NCBI RefSeq assembly: GCF_037042905.1
Contig: NC_087253.1
Coordinates: 8,110,501-8,174,500 of the forward strand
DNA from: Lytechinus pictus
Taxonomy: Eukaryota; Echinodermata; Echinoidea; Temnopleuroida; Toxopneustidae
Length of the DNA: 64,000 nucleotides
Direction: 5' to 3'
Shown: positions 46,901 to 54,392 of the stretch, piece after piece
How the letters are laid out: every line of letters starts with the position of its first letter
Numbering within the stretch: position 1 is the first letter of the stretch
The notes under the pieces: generated by a model
The model's input: only the letters and a program-made list of their open reading frames with translations
Told to the model about the DNA's origin: nothing
Databases searched by the model: none
Position numbers and translations under genes: made by a program

Positions 46901-49900
46901 CATTAATGGTTAAGAACGTTATTAAGAACTAAAATTTCAGATGTAATATTAGAGCCTTCCATTTTTTAATTGTTCATGATAATTAAATCTTTTATTTTTT
47001 TAAGAGTGAGTGTGTAATAAATTTTCTATTGCTATGCTGATGGTACAATGAAAACCCATTTGTATTTTCTTGAGAAAATGAATTTGATTGCCTCTCTTAA
47101 ATTCACAATAGTGGACAGATGCTCGCATAGAACGTCACAAATTAAGAAACTGAAATTCTAAAAGTCTAATCGAATTCTAATCTGTAATTTATTTTCTATA
47201 ATGTGCTGCCAATATATCTCTTTCTGCAATTGGTACCCCCTTCTTAGGCGTTTATTCATGGAAAGTCGTGTATAATTTTCAAACTCATTAAAATCGAATG
47301 CTTAATTCCTTTTAGCCAGCAGTCGTAAGATATCGATACGAGATGTTAGCTGTGTTTTATTTTTGCTCTTTTTTTCTTGTTTTTTGTTCTGCGACAGATG
47401 GACGGACTTTGGAACCCACTCTCTTTGGACGGTAAGATGCATGTTTATTGTATTACACCCTTCCTCTCTGAATCATATCTTTATAAGGCTTTTTACAAGT
47501 ATCCCCACAACTGGTGTAGTGAACGGCTTAAGCCCCTTTCACAATTGTTGCCAAACAGACTACAACGGATTGCGACTCGAAATGTTTCCCGTTGTACGAC
47601 TCGTTGTAGCCGTTGTACCACTTATTGTACGATCCAGATGCGACAAAATGGTCGCATCTCGGTCGGGAAAAAAAACCGTGCTGCTCCGATATTTTGAGCG
47701 ACTGACGCGATGAAAAATAATTGCACGACAGGCAGTACGACTCGTAAGACCCCGAACGAGTGTTGCACGAGTATTTTCATGTCGTACGACGATGCATCCT
47801 GTCGTACGAGTCCGTTGTACCACCCTAAGACTATTGGAAGACCTGTCTTGCCCCCTTTGCAACGTTGTACGATTTGTTTCACCCTCAATATAAGCTCGAG
47901 AACTCCTGAGCTTTCATCCCAAATGTCTGGACCATCCATACTGTAAACATGGCTGCTGCTCGACCAATAGCTCCTGGGAGGCTCTTGCATTTGCTAAGTC
48001 TGAGAAGGCAAATCCAAAACGTTCAAGACAGACATGTCGTATTGATGGCCTTACTCATCCGTAGACGTCAAAGACATGCAAGGCAAAGAAGAAGGTGGTG
48101 GGTCAAACCCTGGATTGAGAGACGTGTGCTGTTTGGACAGTATGATAATCTGATGACGGAGTTGCAGAGAGAATGTCAGGGTGACTTCCTGAACTACATG
48201 AGGATGCCACCAGAAACGTTCCTTGAACTGTTGCAGCGCATCACTCCGAGGATAGAGAAGTCCTATCGCTACCGGCAGCCACTGGATCCTGGGCTCAAAC
48301 TGGCCATCACCTTGAGATATCTTGCGACCGGCAACAGCTACAAAACCCTGCAGTATGCCTTCCGTGTTGCCCATAATACCATCTCTCTGTTTATACCAGA
48401 GGTGTGCCAGGCCATCATCAGTGAATACCAAGATGAAGTATTTTCCTGTCCAACTACCCCAGATATATGGAGAGAAGTGGCACGGACTTACGCTGACAGA
48501 TGAAACTTTCATTATGTCTGCGGAGCCTTGGACGGAAAACACGTGGCCATCAGAAATCCACCAGGCTCTGGTACGATCTACTACAACTACAAGGGTTTCT
48601 ACAGCCTCATCCTCTTGGCCCTAGTTGATGGCAATTACAAGTTCCTCTGGGCTGACGTTGGTAATCCCGGTTCATCATCGGATGCCCAGGTCTTCAACCA
48701 CAGCCCGCTGAGAAGTGGACTGGAGAATGGTACTCTTGGCCTGCCAGATCCAGAGCCCCTGCCAGATGATGACCGAGACACCCCTTACTTCTTAATTGGG
48801 GACGACGCCTTCCCTCTCAGGACATGGATGCAAAAGCCGTACTCCAATCGTGAGCAGACCGACGAGGAGAGAATCTTCAACTACCGTCTCTCGAGGGCTC
48901 GCCGTGTGGTGGAGAACAGCTTTGGCATCCTTGCCCATCGCTGGAGATGCTTGTTGAGTACCATACAGCTTGATCCAGAAAAAGCCAGGACAGTCATTAT
49001 GGCCTGCATGTGCCTCCACAACCTAATGAGAGATCGTTTTTCTGTTTGAAATAAATGTTCCAAAATGGGTCAGTTGTAAATTAAATTGAGAGAGTTCATC
49101 AAGTAACAATAACAATCCAAACAAAAGTTCACTGTTCATTTTCTTTATTTGACAAGTCTGATAAGTTCAAATGGATGATGATTGATGTGGATTTAGTGGA
49201 ATGAATCATTTCAAAGAAGAAGTGAATGATCATGTCAACATTTATTTTAAACAAAAAATTCTTTGACAATGAAATGTTTGAAATAATTAATGTTGATTCT
49301 CCTTTAATAGCATGTATTTGAAATTAAAAAAAGAACATTTTTGAAAAAACGTTATTTATGAGAATAAAAAAGATGTACAGATATAACAAATTTTATATTG
49401 TCATTAATCATGTTGTTTTAAAAATTATATATTTTGTCCAAGACATTTTGTTAACGAAAATGAATTCTATTCACCGAGTAAATGTTTAAAAAAGTTTGAA
49501 ATAAATGTTCCAAAATAGTCAAATTATAATTTGAGTTGAGAGAGTTCGTCAAGTAACAATAAAAACAATCCTAACAAAAGTTCACTGTTCATCTTCTTCA
49601 TCTGACAAGTTCAACTGGGTGATGATTGATGTGTTGGCGCTGTTGCTGCCTCCTTGCTGCTGCTGCTGAAAGGGGGCCTGCTGTTTTTGCTGGAAGTGGG
49701 GGTGCTGCTGCTGGAAGGGGGCCTGCTGCTGGAAGGGGGCCTGTAAATTGGGCTGCTGAAATCCTCCCTGATGGTTCTGAGGGGTCCAGGTGCTGCTTGG
49801 CCCGAGCATCCCAAGGAAGGAAGCAGGTGGAGCGTCCTGGGTGAAGCTGATCGGCGCTGACTGAGGCCTGAGTGGCTGGATCATCTGGGGAGTGCTGGGG

Positions 49901-52227
49901 CGAGATACTGGGGTGGTGGAAAGGTGGTCCGCCCGATCTTGGTAGCGGCTCACCAAGTTGAAAGTGTCCCTGGTGAACTCTCGCCAGATGGGTCTTGGGA
50001 GTGGGCGGACGGCCTGCAGCATCCATTCTAGCCAGGCCTGCCTCTCGTCAGCGCCTTGGGTGAGTGCCGCATCCACCTGGCTCCGGATGGCCGTCTGCTC
50101 GGTGGATGTTCTGATGAATTCCAGGAGGGCCTTGTCCACATCGGTGGGCGACCCCCTCTTCTGCCTCTTCTTGGGAGGTGCAGCCCCCTGGCTGGAGACT
50201 TGGTTGGAGCTGGGTGCTTGCCTGGCATCTGGACCCTCCTCATCTAAACCCTCTTCGTCGGAGGCGGCTTCAGTAATTCGGCTACTGAGGTGGCCCAGTT
50301 GGCAGCCCTGTGACCGATGGACTATGTGCTTCGTCAGAAAACCAAGGTTGTTATTGACCCATCTCTGCCTGGGGGTAAGGACGATGGCCTTCTCACCACT
50401 CTTCTTTCCAGCGGTCTTCATCTTCCCCAGGATGGTCCTCTGGCTTTTATACCATAGTCTGATGTCGGCCACTGAAAATATACAAAATGTAGAAGCAAGA
50501 AATTAGTCAACATCCAAAAAGTTGGCATGTTTAACTAATAAACATCATCAATAAATCGGAATGTGCATATTTTTCCGCTACTACTTACCGGTGACTCCCA
50601 GCTTTTCCGCCATCTCCATGTACTTGCGCTCCTTCTTCTTATAGTTTTTGAAGTCCACCTTGCTCTTGTCGTAGATGAACTCATTGTCAGCGAAAAACTC
50701 GGCCAGCTCCTGCTCCATGGCTTTGGTGATACCGCAGGTAGCATGGCCATCTGTCACGTGGTTCTCATCACTGGCGGCGGCTGGTGGATCTTGGCCCCCT
50801 TCCTGCAGCATTTCATCATCCTCGGTCTGGGCTTCACCAAATTCATCACCCTCATCACCAGCTATGACAGAAGCAGTAGCTTTCTCCTCGGCCACGGGTA
50901 TAGGCTGGGCCCTTCCTCCTCATCAGGCTGATTTTTCCTCTTTTCCCTTGACTTCTTTGGGGCCATGCCGATGCTTGTATTTTGGTTGTGTCTTGTTCAC
51001 TGTAGCAGCGTCTCGTCAGGCATCAGCGGTTGTAATGAAGAAAGTGTGTGTATTTGAGTTTTGTCAGACGTGTATCAATCAGATATGATTATTTACGTCT
51101 GGGACCGACCTTTAACGTCACCATCCGAAAGACGTGACCAGGGCTCGAACCTCTGCATCAATTTGTAACTTCCCCGCATAGCTTGGATTACAGGCGCACG
51201 CCACAACGCCCAGTTGAAGAAAGTCGCATCGCGTGTCGTATTTATAGGCCAACACCTCGCGCGACAGGTGGTGCGGTGTGTCGCACAATGGGTCGTAGCC
51301 TTGTACGATCGGTTGTAGTTGTCGTACAACGGGTCGCTAGGTCGCGCGACATATGGCGCTACAAAACGCATATGTCGTGCGACTTGGTCGCATCATAGTT
51401 CAACCGTTGCAGCCGTTGTACGACTGTTGCACCCGGAAACATGAAAATAATCGCACGATTACGTCTCACGACTGTTGTATCCTGGTGCAGTGGTCGTTCA
51501 CCTCTCGTACGATTTTATATATTGCTTGCGACTCAAAGACAACACTTCTACAACAGGACGGAAAAAATATTTTCGAAAAAAAAAAAATTATCGCACGAGT
51601 GAGGCGCCAATTGTGAAAGGGGCTTTAGTATTCCTGCAATAGACGTTACGATTATGCACAACACGCACAAAGTTAAATAAACGGGGTGGGTTACAAGATA
51701 GTTTAATACTATGTTGAACTACATTTTTACCGAAAATGTGAAAATGCATGATTTAAGGTTTTAGTAACGAACCAACGGGGGAATTATTTTGATGGGGGCA
51801 GTAACTGTCCATTATATTGATCTTTACCAATGTACTCTGCTCACGTTTTTATTTGTATATACCTTTTCCGTCAACTATTTTTAATTTGACTTCGTAAGCG
51901 GATAACAATCGGCTAACTTTGATTACTTCTATTTAAAACCTTTTTATTCTTCTTTCAGGGTGGTTGAAGAAGTTTCTAAAGGTGAACTTAATGAAGATGA
52001 TATCCTCAACATTGCTGAAAAGATGACAGTGGATCAGTTTTATGATTTAGGGGTAGCTCTTGGTTTCACGATCACACAGCTGGATGCTATAGAATACCAG
52101 AGATTCAGAGACAGACAGCAGGCCTCCTATGATATGCTTACAAGGTGGCGGCAGACACAAATCTCTGGTCAAGCAGCGAAGGAAGAACTCATCACAATCA
52201 TGGAAACACTGGATTCCCCTACTGAAG
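29062..52227 (+). CDS. Gene B (3'-partial): ankyrin-ZU5-UPA-death domain protein, 10 exons
   Basis: Exons 29062-32325, 32689-32871, 33420-33577, 40365-40399, 41176-41511, 41909-42159, 46329-46457, 46568-46730, 47398-47431 and 51959-52227 join in frame (phases 0,0,2,1,1,0,0,1,2) to about 1607 residues. The order is 33 ankyrin repeats, further ankyrin-like sequence, ZU5, UPA and death domain, the domain order of ankyrins without the spectrin-binding second ZU5. The near-identical ankyrin repeats suggest a fast-evolving recognition surface, and ZU5-UPA-DD suggests signalling through death-domain partners; both are inference. The last exon ends at a GT donor in phase 1 with no in-frame stop nearby, so at least one further exon is expected. 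Introns are swollen by Tc1-like, hAT-like, foldback, LINE and Harbinger elements. Confidence 0.8.
32689..32871 (+). CDS. Gene B exon 2: ankyrin repeat
   Basis: A 61-residue exon (starts VINSYFHHAIQEGHTF) with an ankyrin pattern: a VEYLVNRGADLNVQ helix-loop, then DGQTCLHEAIKLC. Acceptor CTGCCCAG, donor GTGAGT, phases 0,0. It continues the solenoid in more diverged form. Confidence 0.85.
33420..33577 (+). CDS. Gene B exon 3: last ankyrin repeat
   Basis: This exon encodes about 52 residues: ALVFYLIDNGAKIDVEDKSG followed by a KLPIHYAKDE turn, a terminal ankyrin repeat with a capping helix (VVRQMILS). The acceptor follows TATGTTTCAG and the donor is GTAATT. Phases 0,2. Confidence 0.82.
33830..34820. 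mobile_element. Non-autonomous Tc1/mariner-like element
   Basis: The ends CAGTGCGTACCAAAAAAAAG and, on the complement, CAGTGCGTATCAAAAAAAAG continue together into TTTACACTT; only one or two differences occur in about 29 bp. TA flanks both sides (33828-33829, 34821-34822). The element is 991 bp with no transposase frame. A second, 3'-truncated copy starts at 35271. Confidence 0.85.
34825..35266. repeat. Inverted copy of the foldback-element core
   Basis: ATACGATCTACTGTA and GTTAACGCTGGCTTAACC at the left, and GGTCTGCAAGCGTAGACT and TATAGTGTTATCAAAC at the right, are found in reverse complement at 38650-39303. The two copies form a large inverted repeat about 3.4 kb apart. Small internal gaps exist. 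Confidence 0.8.
35271..35814. mobile_element. Truncated Tc1/mariner-like element, second copy
   Basis: Starts CAGTGCGTATCAAAAAAAGT after TA and follows the text of the 33830 copy (AAAGCCCTGGGAA, TTGAGTGAGCACTGTCC, TTTTCCCAAGCTT) until about 35806. It is then broken off next to the hAT-like insertion. The expected continuation is not found on the other side of that element, so this copy was already deleted. Confidence 0.78.
35823..37348. mobile_element. hAT-like element with GCGAGCGCGAAGCGCGAGC repeats (block 2)
   Basis: The left end TAGTGGCGTACCGCAGG and right end (complement) CAGTGGCGTAACTACGGG are flanked by ACTACGTT (35815-35822) and ACTGCGTT (37349-37356), an 8-bp duplication with one mismatch. 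Inside, about eight copies of the GCGAGCGCGAAGCGCGAGC phrase occur in AT-rich spacers with recurrent ATTCAGACCTG and AAGGACT words. Facing G- and C-runs lie near the right end (about 37290-37325). No transposase. Confidence 0.82.
37376..37472. repeat. AAT/GAT trinucleotide microsatellite
   Basis: An interrupted (AAT)n/(GAT)n run followed by GTGACTTATAAAGCGCTAAA, a phrase that continues on the other side of the foldback element as TGCTCAAGGCGCACAAAGAGC. Confidence 0.85.
37506..40181. mobile_element. Foldback (TU-like) transposon with tandem-repeat arms
   Basis: The left arm (about 37510-38045) is about 30 tandem copies of a 15-18 bp phrase such as TTGGTCTAATTTCCAC. The right arm (about 39645-40170) is the same phrase inverted (ATTAGACCAAGTGG). 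The outer ends CGGATGGTCTA / TAGACCATCCG are complementary. CTGTAGAG is perfectly duplicated on both sides (37498-37505 and 40182-40189). The core (38046-39644) has no recognisable gene, and half of it is repeated inverted at 34825-35266. Long inverted repeats made of short tandem units with an 8-bp duplication are the hallmark of Drosophila FB and sea urchin TU elements. Confidence 0.88.
40365..40399 (+). CDS. Gene B exon 4: 35-nt exon
   Basis: Follows a strong acceptor (CCCCCTTTTTCAG) and ends at donor GTAAGA. It encodes LNSLEDITFYR plus split codons. Entering in phase 2 and leaving in phase 1, it is the only sequence in the 7.6-kb gap that connects the ankyrin exon (phase 2) to the ZU5 exon (phase 1). 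A linker exon; moderate certainty because of its small size. Confidence 0.68.
40400..41175 (+). other. Gene B intron 4
   Basis: AT-rich, with a long (AT)n microsatellite at about 40928-40982 followed by a small hairpin (CCGCTTTAAGCGG). No exon accepted. Confidence 0.6.
41176..41511 (+). CDS. Gene B exon 5: ZU5 domain
   Basis: A 112-residue exon starting near EKQAGSTASRVRVDE. The ZU5 core is GLSMYIPPNALLQGESREIT, then ETVACYGIRCDPPN, then MVFLKPAKIRIPHA. Here C-D-P-P-N-M-V-F-LKP matches the ankyrin/UNC5 G-P-P-G-x-x-F-LKP strand closely. Phases 1,1; donor GTAAGT. The counterpart in gene A is 4242-4571. Confidence 0.88.
41909..42159 (+). CDS. Gene B exon 6: ZU5 end and UPA start
   Basis: An 83-residue exon that begins with a Ser-rich stretch (DLPRTSRSSSSDSPAD). 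It then has YCKVYKRHLELYIDHSAEWW and ends in a UPA-type strand, IGVHLRLHEDIPGIDV. The expected His-Phe-Ser autoprocessing motif reads His-Ser-Ala here. The donor is GTAGGT at 42160. The frame stays open past the donor into LINE sequence up to 42558, which I take as coincidental read-through. Confidence 0.8.
42190..43690 (+). pseudogene. 5'-truncated CR1/Jockey-like LINE reverse transcriptase
   Basis: Reverse transcriptase motifs appear in order: QYGFRKHHSAQLA, FIDLSKAFDTLNH, GVPQGSILGPLLF (through 42558), then after a stop and frame change LFADD (about 42583). Thumb-like sequence with FLGITFD follows and the frame ends near 43412. Endonuclease and early RT blocks are missing, and stops and indels disable it. 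An (AT)n/(TTTA)n run at about 43666-43700 marks its end. Confidence 0.82.
43700..45730 (+). pseudogene. Second degenerate LINE reverse transcriptase
   Basis: Starts in the pre-RT region (KAVGVDGIHPKFLKL, then FKTARITPVHKGG), followed by NYRPI, CQSGFRPSYSTATCL, LDLRKAFDVIPH, SGVPQGSILGPLIF and LYADD (about 44675), and a C-terminal domain to about 45523. At least one in-frame stop (44171-44173) and two frameshifts (near 44390 and 44900) break it. A (TTG)n run and an AAATAAAT tail close the element. Its sequence differs clearly from the LINE just upstream, so this is a separate insertion. Confidence 0.82.
45731..45835 (+). mobile_element. 3' tail of another LINE
   Basis: TTGTATATTTTTAATGG, AAAATAAATGAATTCAATC and a (TCAA)n end form a CR1/L2-type 3' terminus that directly follows the previous LINE tail. 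It may be the original end of the upstream fragment, displaced by the second insertion. Confidence 0.5.
45847..46009. mobile_element. 163-bp MITE (CAGGGGC ends), second copy
   Basis: CAGGGGCCGTGGAAC at the left and CGCTCCGCGGCCCCTG at the right are imperfect inverted repeats, with ATATG duplicated on both sides (45842-45846, 46010-46014). Internal text (CCATGCAAAA, CAATCATAT, TTTTACGTTTT, ACACGGTTTT) matches the MITE at 6420-6574 in reverse complement. Confidence 0.82.
46329..46457 (+). CDS. Gene B exon 7: UPA domain, middle part
   Basis: A 43-residue exon (EIQEEEKKQLYHKAHPSIPI, then SIASKAGDVSV) after a CTCACCAG acceptor, with donor GTATTT. Phases 0,0 match gene A exon 5703-5837. The acidic-basic start followed by a P-x-x-I-S-I strand is typical of UPA. 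Confidence 0.78.
46568..46730 (+). CDS. Gene B exon 8: UPA domain, end
   Basis: A 54-residue exon: VLLLKDVQRRMQHLIVLPVK, then DLRVTVILTQSGKRVDVSVS and LTFVIGCSG. Alternating strands close the UPA fold. The acceptor lies after TTATTGTGAACAACAG, donor GTATGT. Phases 0,1. Confidence 0.78.
46731..47397 (+). other. Gene B intron 8, nothing recognised
   Basis: AT-rich intron with no repeat structure or exon that I can support. Confidence 0.55.
47398..47431 (+). CDS. Gene B exon 9: 34-nt micro-exon
   Basis: Encodes DGRTLEPTLFG plus a split Arg codon. The acceptor follows TTTTTGTTCTGCGACAG, and the donor is GTAAGA. Same length and phases (1 in, 2 out) as gene A micro-exon 8274-8307. It links the UPA exon to the death-domain exon across the Harbinger insertion. 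Confidence 0.78.
47949..49049 (+). pseudogene. Harbinger transposase (HARBI1-like), one nonsense codon
   Basis: A 366-codon frame from ATG at 47949 to TGA at 49047. A single internal TGA at 48501-48503 interrupts it where a Trp is usual, with no frame change across it. The N-terminal part has a basic Arg-rich stretch and an FLELLQRITPRIEK / LRYLATGNSYKTLQYAF helix-turn-helix-like region. The C-terminal part carries the DDE_Tnp_4 signatures: CGALDGKHVAI (first Asp, about codon 195), ADVGNPGSSSDAQVF, and RARRVVENSFGILAHRW (Glu). DNA cleavage and joining would need the MADF partner. The stop should inactivate it unless read through. Confidence 0.92.
49047..49640. repeat. Internal duplication inside the Harbinger element
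   Basis: The segment 49047-49200 (TTGAAATAAATGTTCCAAAA, then GAGAGAGTTC, CAAGTAACAATAA, AAAGTTCACTGTTCAT) recurs at 49496-49640 in direct orientation. The first copy includes a decayed version of the 3' end of the minus-strand gene. The space between (49201-49495) is AT-rich and non-coding. Confidence 0.8.
49582..50966 (-). CDS. Harbinger MADF-domain accessory protein, two exons, frameshifted start
   Basis: Minus strand. Exon 2 is 50471-49582 and exon 1 ends at donor GTAAGT (exon border 50589). The junction restores a Val codon inside a MADF domain: NEFIYDKSKVDFKNYKKKER and YMEMAEKLGV on one side, ADIRLWYKSQRTILGKMKT on the other. MADF/Myb-type proteins help Harbinger transposases enter the nucleus and bind ends. 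The rest has a basic patch (PPKKRQKRG), a low-complexity Gln/Phe/Pro-rich tail and an acidic C-terminus (DEEDEQ). The only good ATG (50966) leads into a Lys/Arg-rich start whose frame is off by one from the MADF frame near 50900, so a small indel probably disables it. Confidence 0.82.
51959..52227 (+). CDS. Gene B exon 10: death domain
   Basis: A 90-residue exon: LNEDDILNIAEKMTVDQFYD, then LGVALGFTITQLDAIEY, FRDRQQASYDMLTRWRQ and AAKEELITIMETL. The six-helix death-domain pattern with D-x-I-E and ML-x-x-W is clear. The acceptor TTTATTCTTCTTTCAG is strong and the donor is GTATGG. Phases 2,1 match the first visible death-domain exon of gene A, and the sequence resembles it more than gene A's last one. 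Confidence 0.85.
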
Positions 52228-54392
52228 GTATGGTAATGATAACAAAAGTGCGAATGTATATTGATAATTTTTTGTACGGACATGTGAATTCAAGGGTGTC
52301 TGGGCAGTGTGCGCATTTTGGCCAGTAAATGGTTCAGTATAGGTCTATGTAGTTCAGGGTTGTGGGGTGTGCGTGTGGGGAGTGTGCGTAGATGTGCGTG
52401 ACTCTTTTGGCTTGTGTTTTGTTTGGTGCAGGAGAGTGTGTACAATGGCAGTGTGCGGCAAAGCGTGTACTTGTGCTCTGTGTGTTTGCAGGTGGAGTGA
52501 GGTGCACGAGTAGTCCAGGATAGGCCCCATAGAAAATTGACCAAACCTTGTTTTTTTATATATACAATATTTTTTTATGGTTTCTTGTCAATTCGAGGGT
52601 GCTGATTCCGAATCTGGATGATGCCACTCGTGTAACCTTGAGCATTTTCCGCAAATTGGCAAAATCCAATATGGCCGCCAAAATATGCAAATTACCCATG
52701 AAAATCATAAAATTGTCAGCACACTGGCTATGAAATGCATGAAATTGTGTGGCAGGAGTAAAAATCTCTCTGAAAAAAAAAATTTTTGACAAAATATTTA
52801 TTTTCATGATATTCAAAATGGCCGCCATAAGCCATTGTATACTCTATTATGTACAATATGAATAGGGAAAACTAATTTTCACAAAAATGAGCACTAAACT
52901 GCAAAAAATCGCGATGTATGAACGAAGTAATATATGCAATTCATCATTACTAACGAGATATATCATTTATTATGTCATATATGGGAACATTGTTGTATTT
53001 TGGTGTCTAAAATAGCCGCCACAGGCCCAAAGAGTATTATGAACAATGGCAATGGTCTGGGCCAAAAAAATGACAAAAGTGAGCACTAAAATACATATTA
53101 TTAAGATAAACGAGTGGAATACTTACTAAAACATAATTGTTAATATACAATTTTATATTTTTAAATTCAAAATGGCCGCAATAGGCCCTATATTTATCAT
53201 GTACAATTCGAATGGAGAAACTAATTTTCACATGAGTAAGAAACATAAAATACATGTAATTTTGATATACGAGTAAAACATTGCCTGACAACATGTATTA
53301 TAGCAAGACATATCATTTCTTTTGTCATGCATGAAATAAATGCTGTATTATGAAATTCAAAATGGTCCCTATAGGCCCTAACAGTATTATCTACAATGTG
53401 AATGGGGACATATAGTTTTGTAAGAATTTGGATTTGCTCGACTATGACATCCATATAATCCTGTTGTATGAGTAAAATGTTATTTGAAAACATATATATT
53501 TTGTTTAATTATAGCATTTCTTCCACCATAGGTGATGAACACTCAATTTTGACATTCAAAATAAGCTCTACAAGCCCTAACTAAATATAGCTAACATGCG
53601 AATAGGGAAACTAATTTTCAAAAGAGTTAGAATCATAAACTGCATATAACTGTGATGTACGAGTAAAAATATTGTCTTAAACATGATTTCTAACTAAATA
53701 CATCACATATTGGCCGTGAAGGTAATAAATGCTGTACTCTGAAATCCAAAATGGCTGCCATAGGTCCTTAAAATATTGTGTACATTGTAACATTGGACAT
53801 ATAATTTGAAAGAATTTGGCTTTGCTTGACTCTAAATATTGCATAGGCCTATATATTGTGATGTAAGGTTGCATTATTGTCTAAGACCATGGTTTCTAAC
53901 GAGATATATCATAATGTTGTGTAATTAAGGTGATTTAATGCTGCATTTTTAAATTGAAAATGGCCACCATAGGCCCTTGTTGTATAATATACAATTTGGG
54001 TGGAGACAAATGATGATCGCAAAAAGGGCATATGACAGCCATTTTGAATGTTTAAATACAGTATTTATCCCCTAAATTACATAAGATATGATATGTTTTG
54101 TTTTAAGTCATGTTTTGAGACAATACTTCACTCATACATCATCATTTGACCAAGTAAAGCCAAATTTTGTTTAAATGATTTGTTCCCATTCACATTGTGC
54201 ATAATACCGTAAGGGCCTGTAGCGGCCATTTTTACTTTAAAATAACAGTACTTTTCACCTAACTGGCAGAATAAATGATATATATTAATAGAAATTATGC
54301 TTTCAGACAATATTTTACCCATAGATCACTATTATGTGCATTTATGGTGCTCACTCCTGTGAATATTGGTTTCCCACTTTGCATTGTGCATA
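52228..54392. repeat. Array of roughly 190-bp CCATTTTGAA satellite units
   Basis: From about 52600 on, units share a GCGGCCATTTTGAA motif, an ATACAGTATTTAT stretch, a CATGTTTTCAGACAATATTT stretch, a TGCTCA-TTTGTGAAAATTAG segment and an ATTGTACATAAT end. Units between 52.6 and 54.0 kb lie on the minus strand (read as AAAATGGCCGCCATAGGCCC); from about 54.03 kb they lie on the plus strand. Plus-strand units are about 193 bp apart (54033, 54226), and a further one resumes at 63866 after the LTR element. The first 370 bp (52228-52600) are GT-rich intron sequence. No downstream gene B exon is seen. Confidence 0.82.

Larger units (their letters stand above)
47531..51624. mobile_element. PIF/Harbinger DNA transposon, nearly complete
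   Basis: The termini AGCCCCTTTCACAATTG and CAATTGTGAAAGGGGCT are perfect inverted repeats, flanked by TTA at 47528-47530 and 51625-51627, the 3-bp target of PIF/Harbinger. Inside are a Harbinger-type transposase on plus (47949-49049) and a MADF-domain partner gene on minus (49582-50966), the expected two-gene set. Both subterminal regions are crowded with GTTGTACGAC-like words. It sits in gene B intron 9. Confidence 0.94.

Noticed and set aside
49626..50506. Plus-strand frames opposite the MADF gene
   Set aside because: They are antisense shadows of a GC-richer coding region; the minus-strand frame has the MADF domain and matching splice sites.
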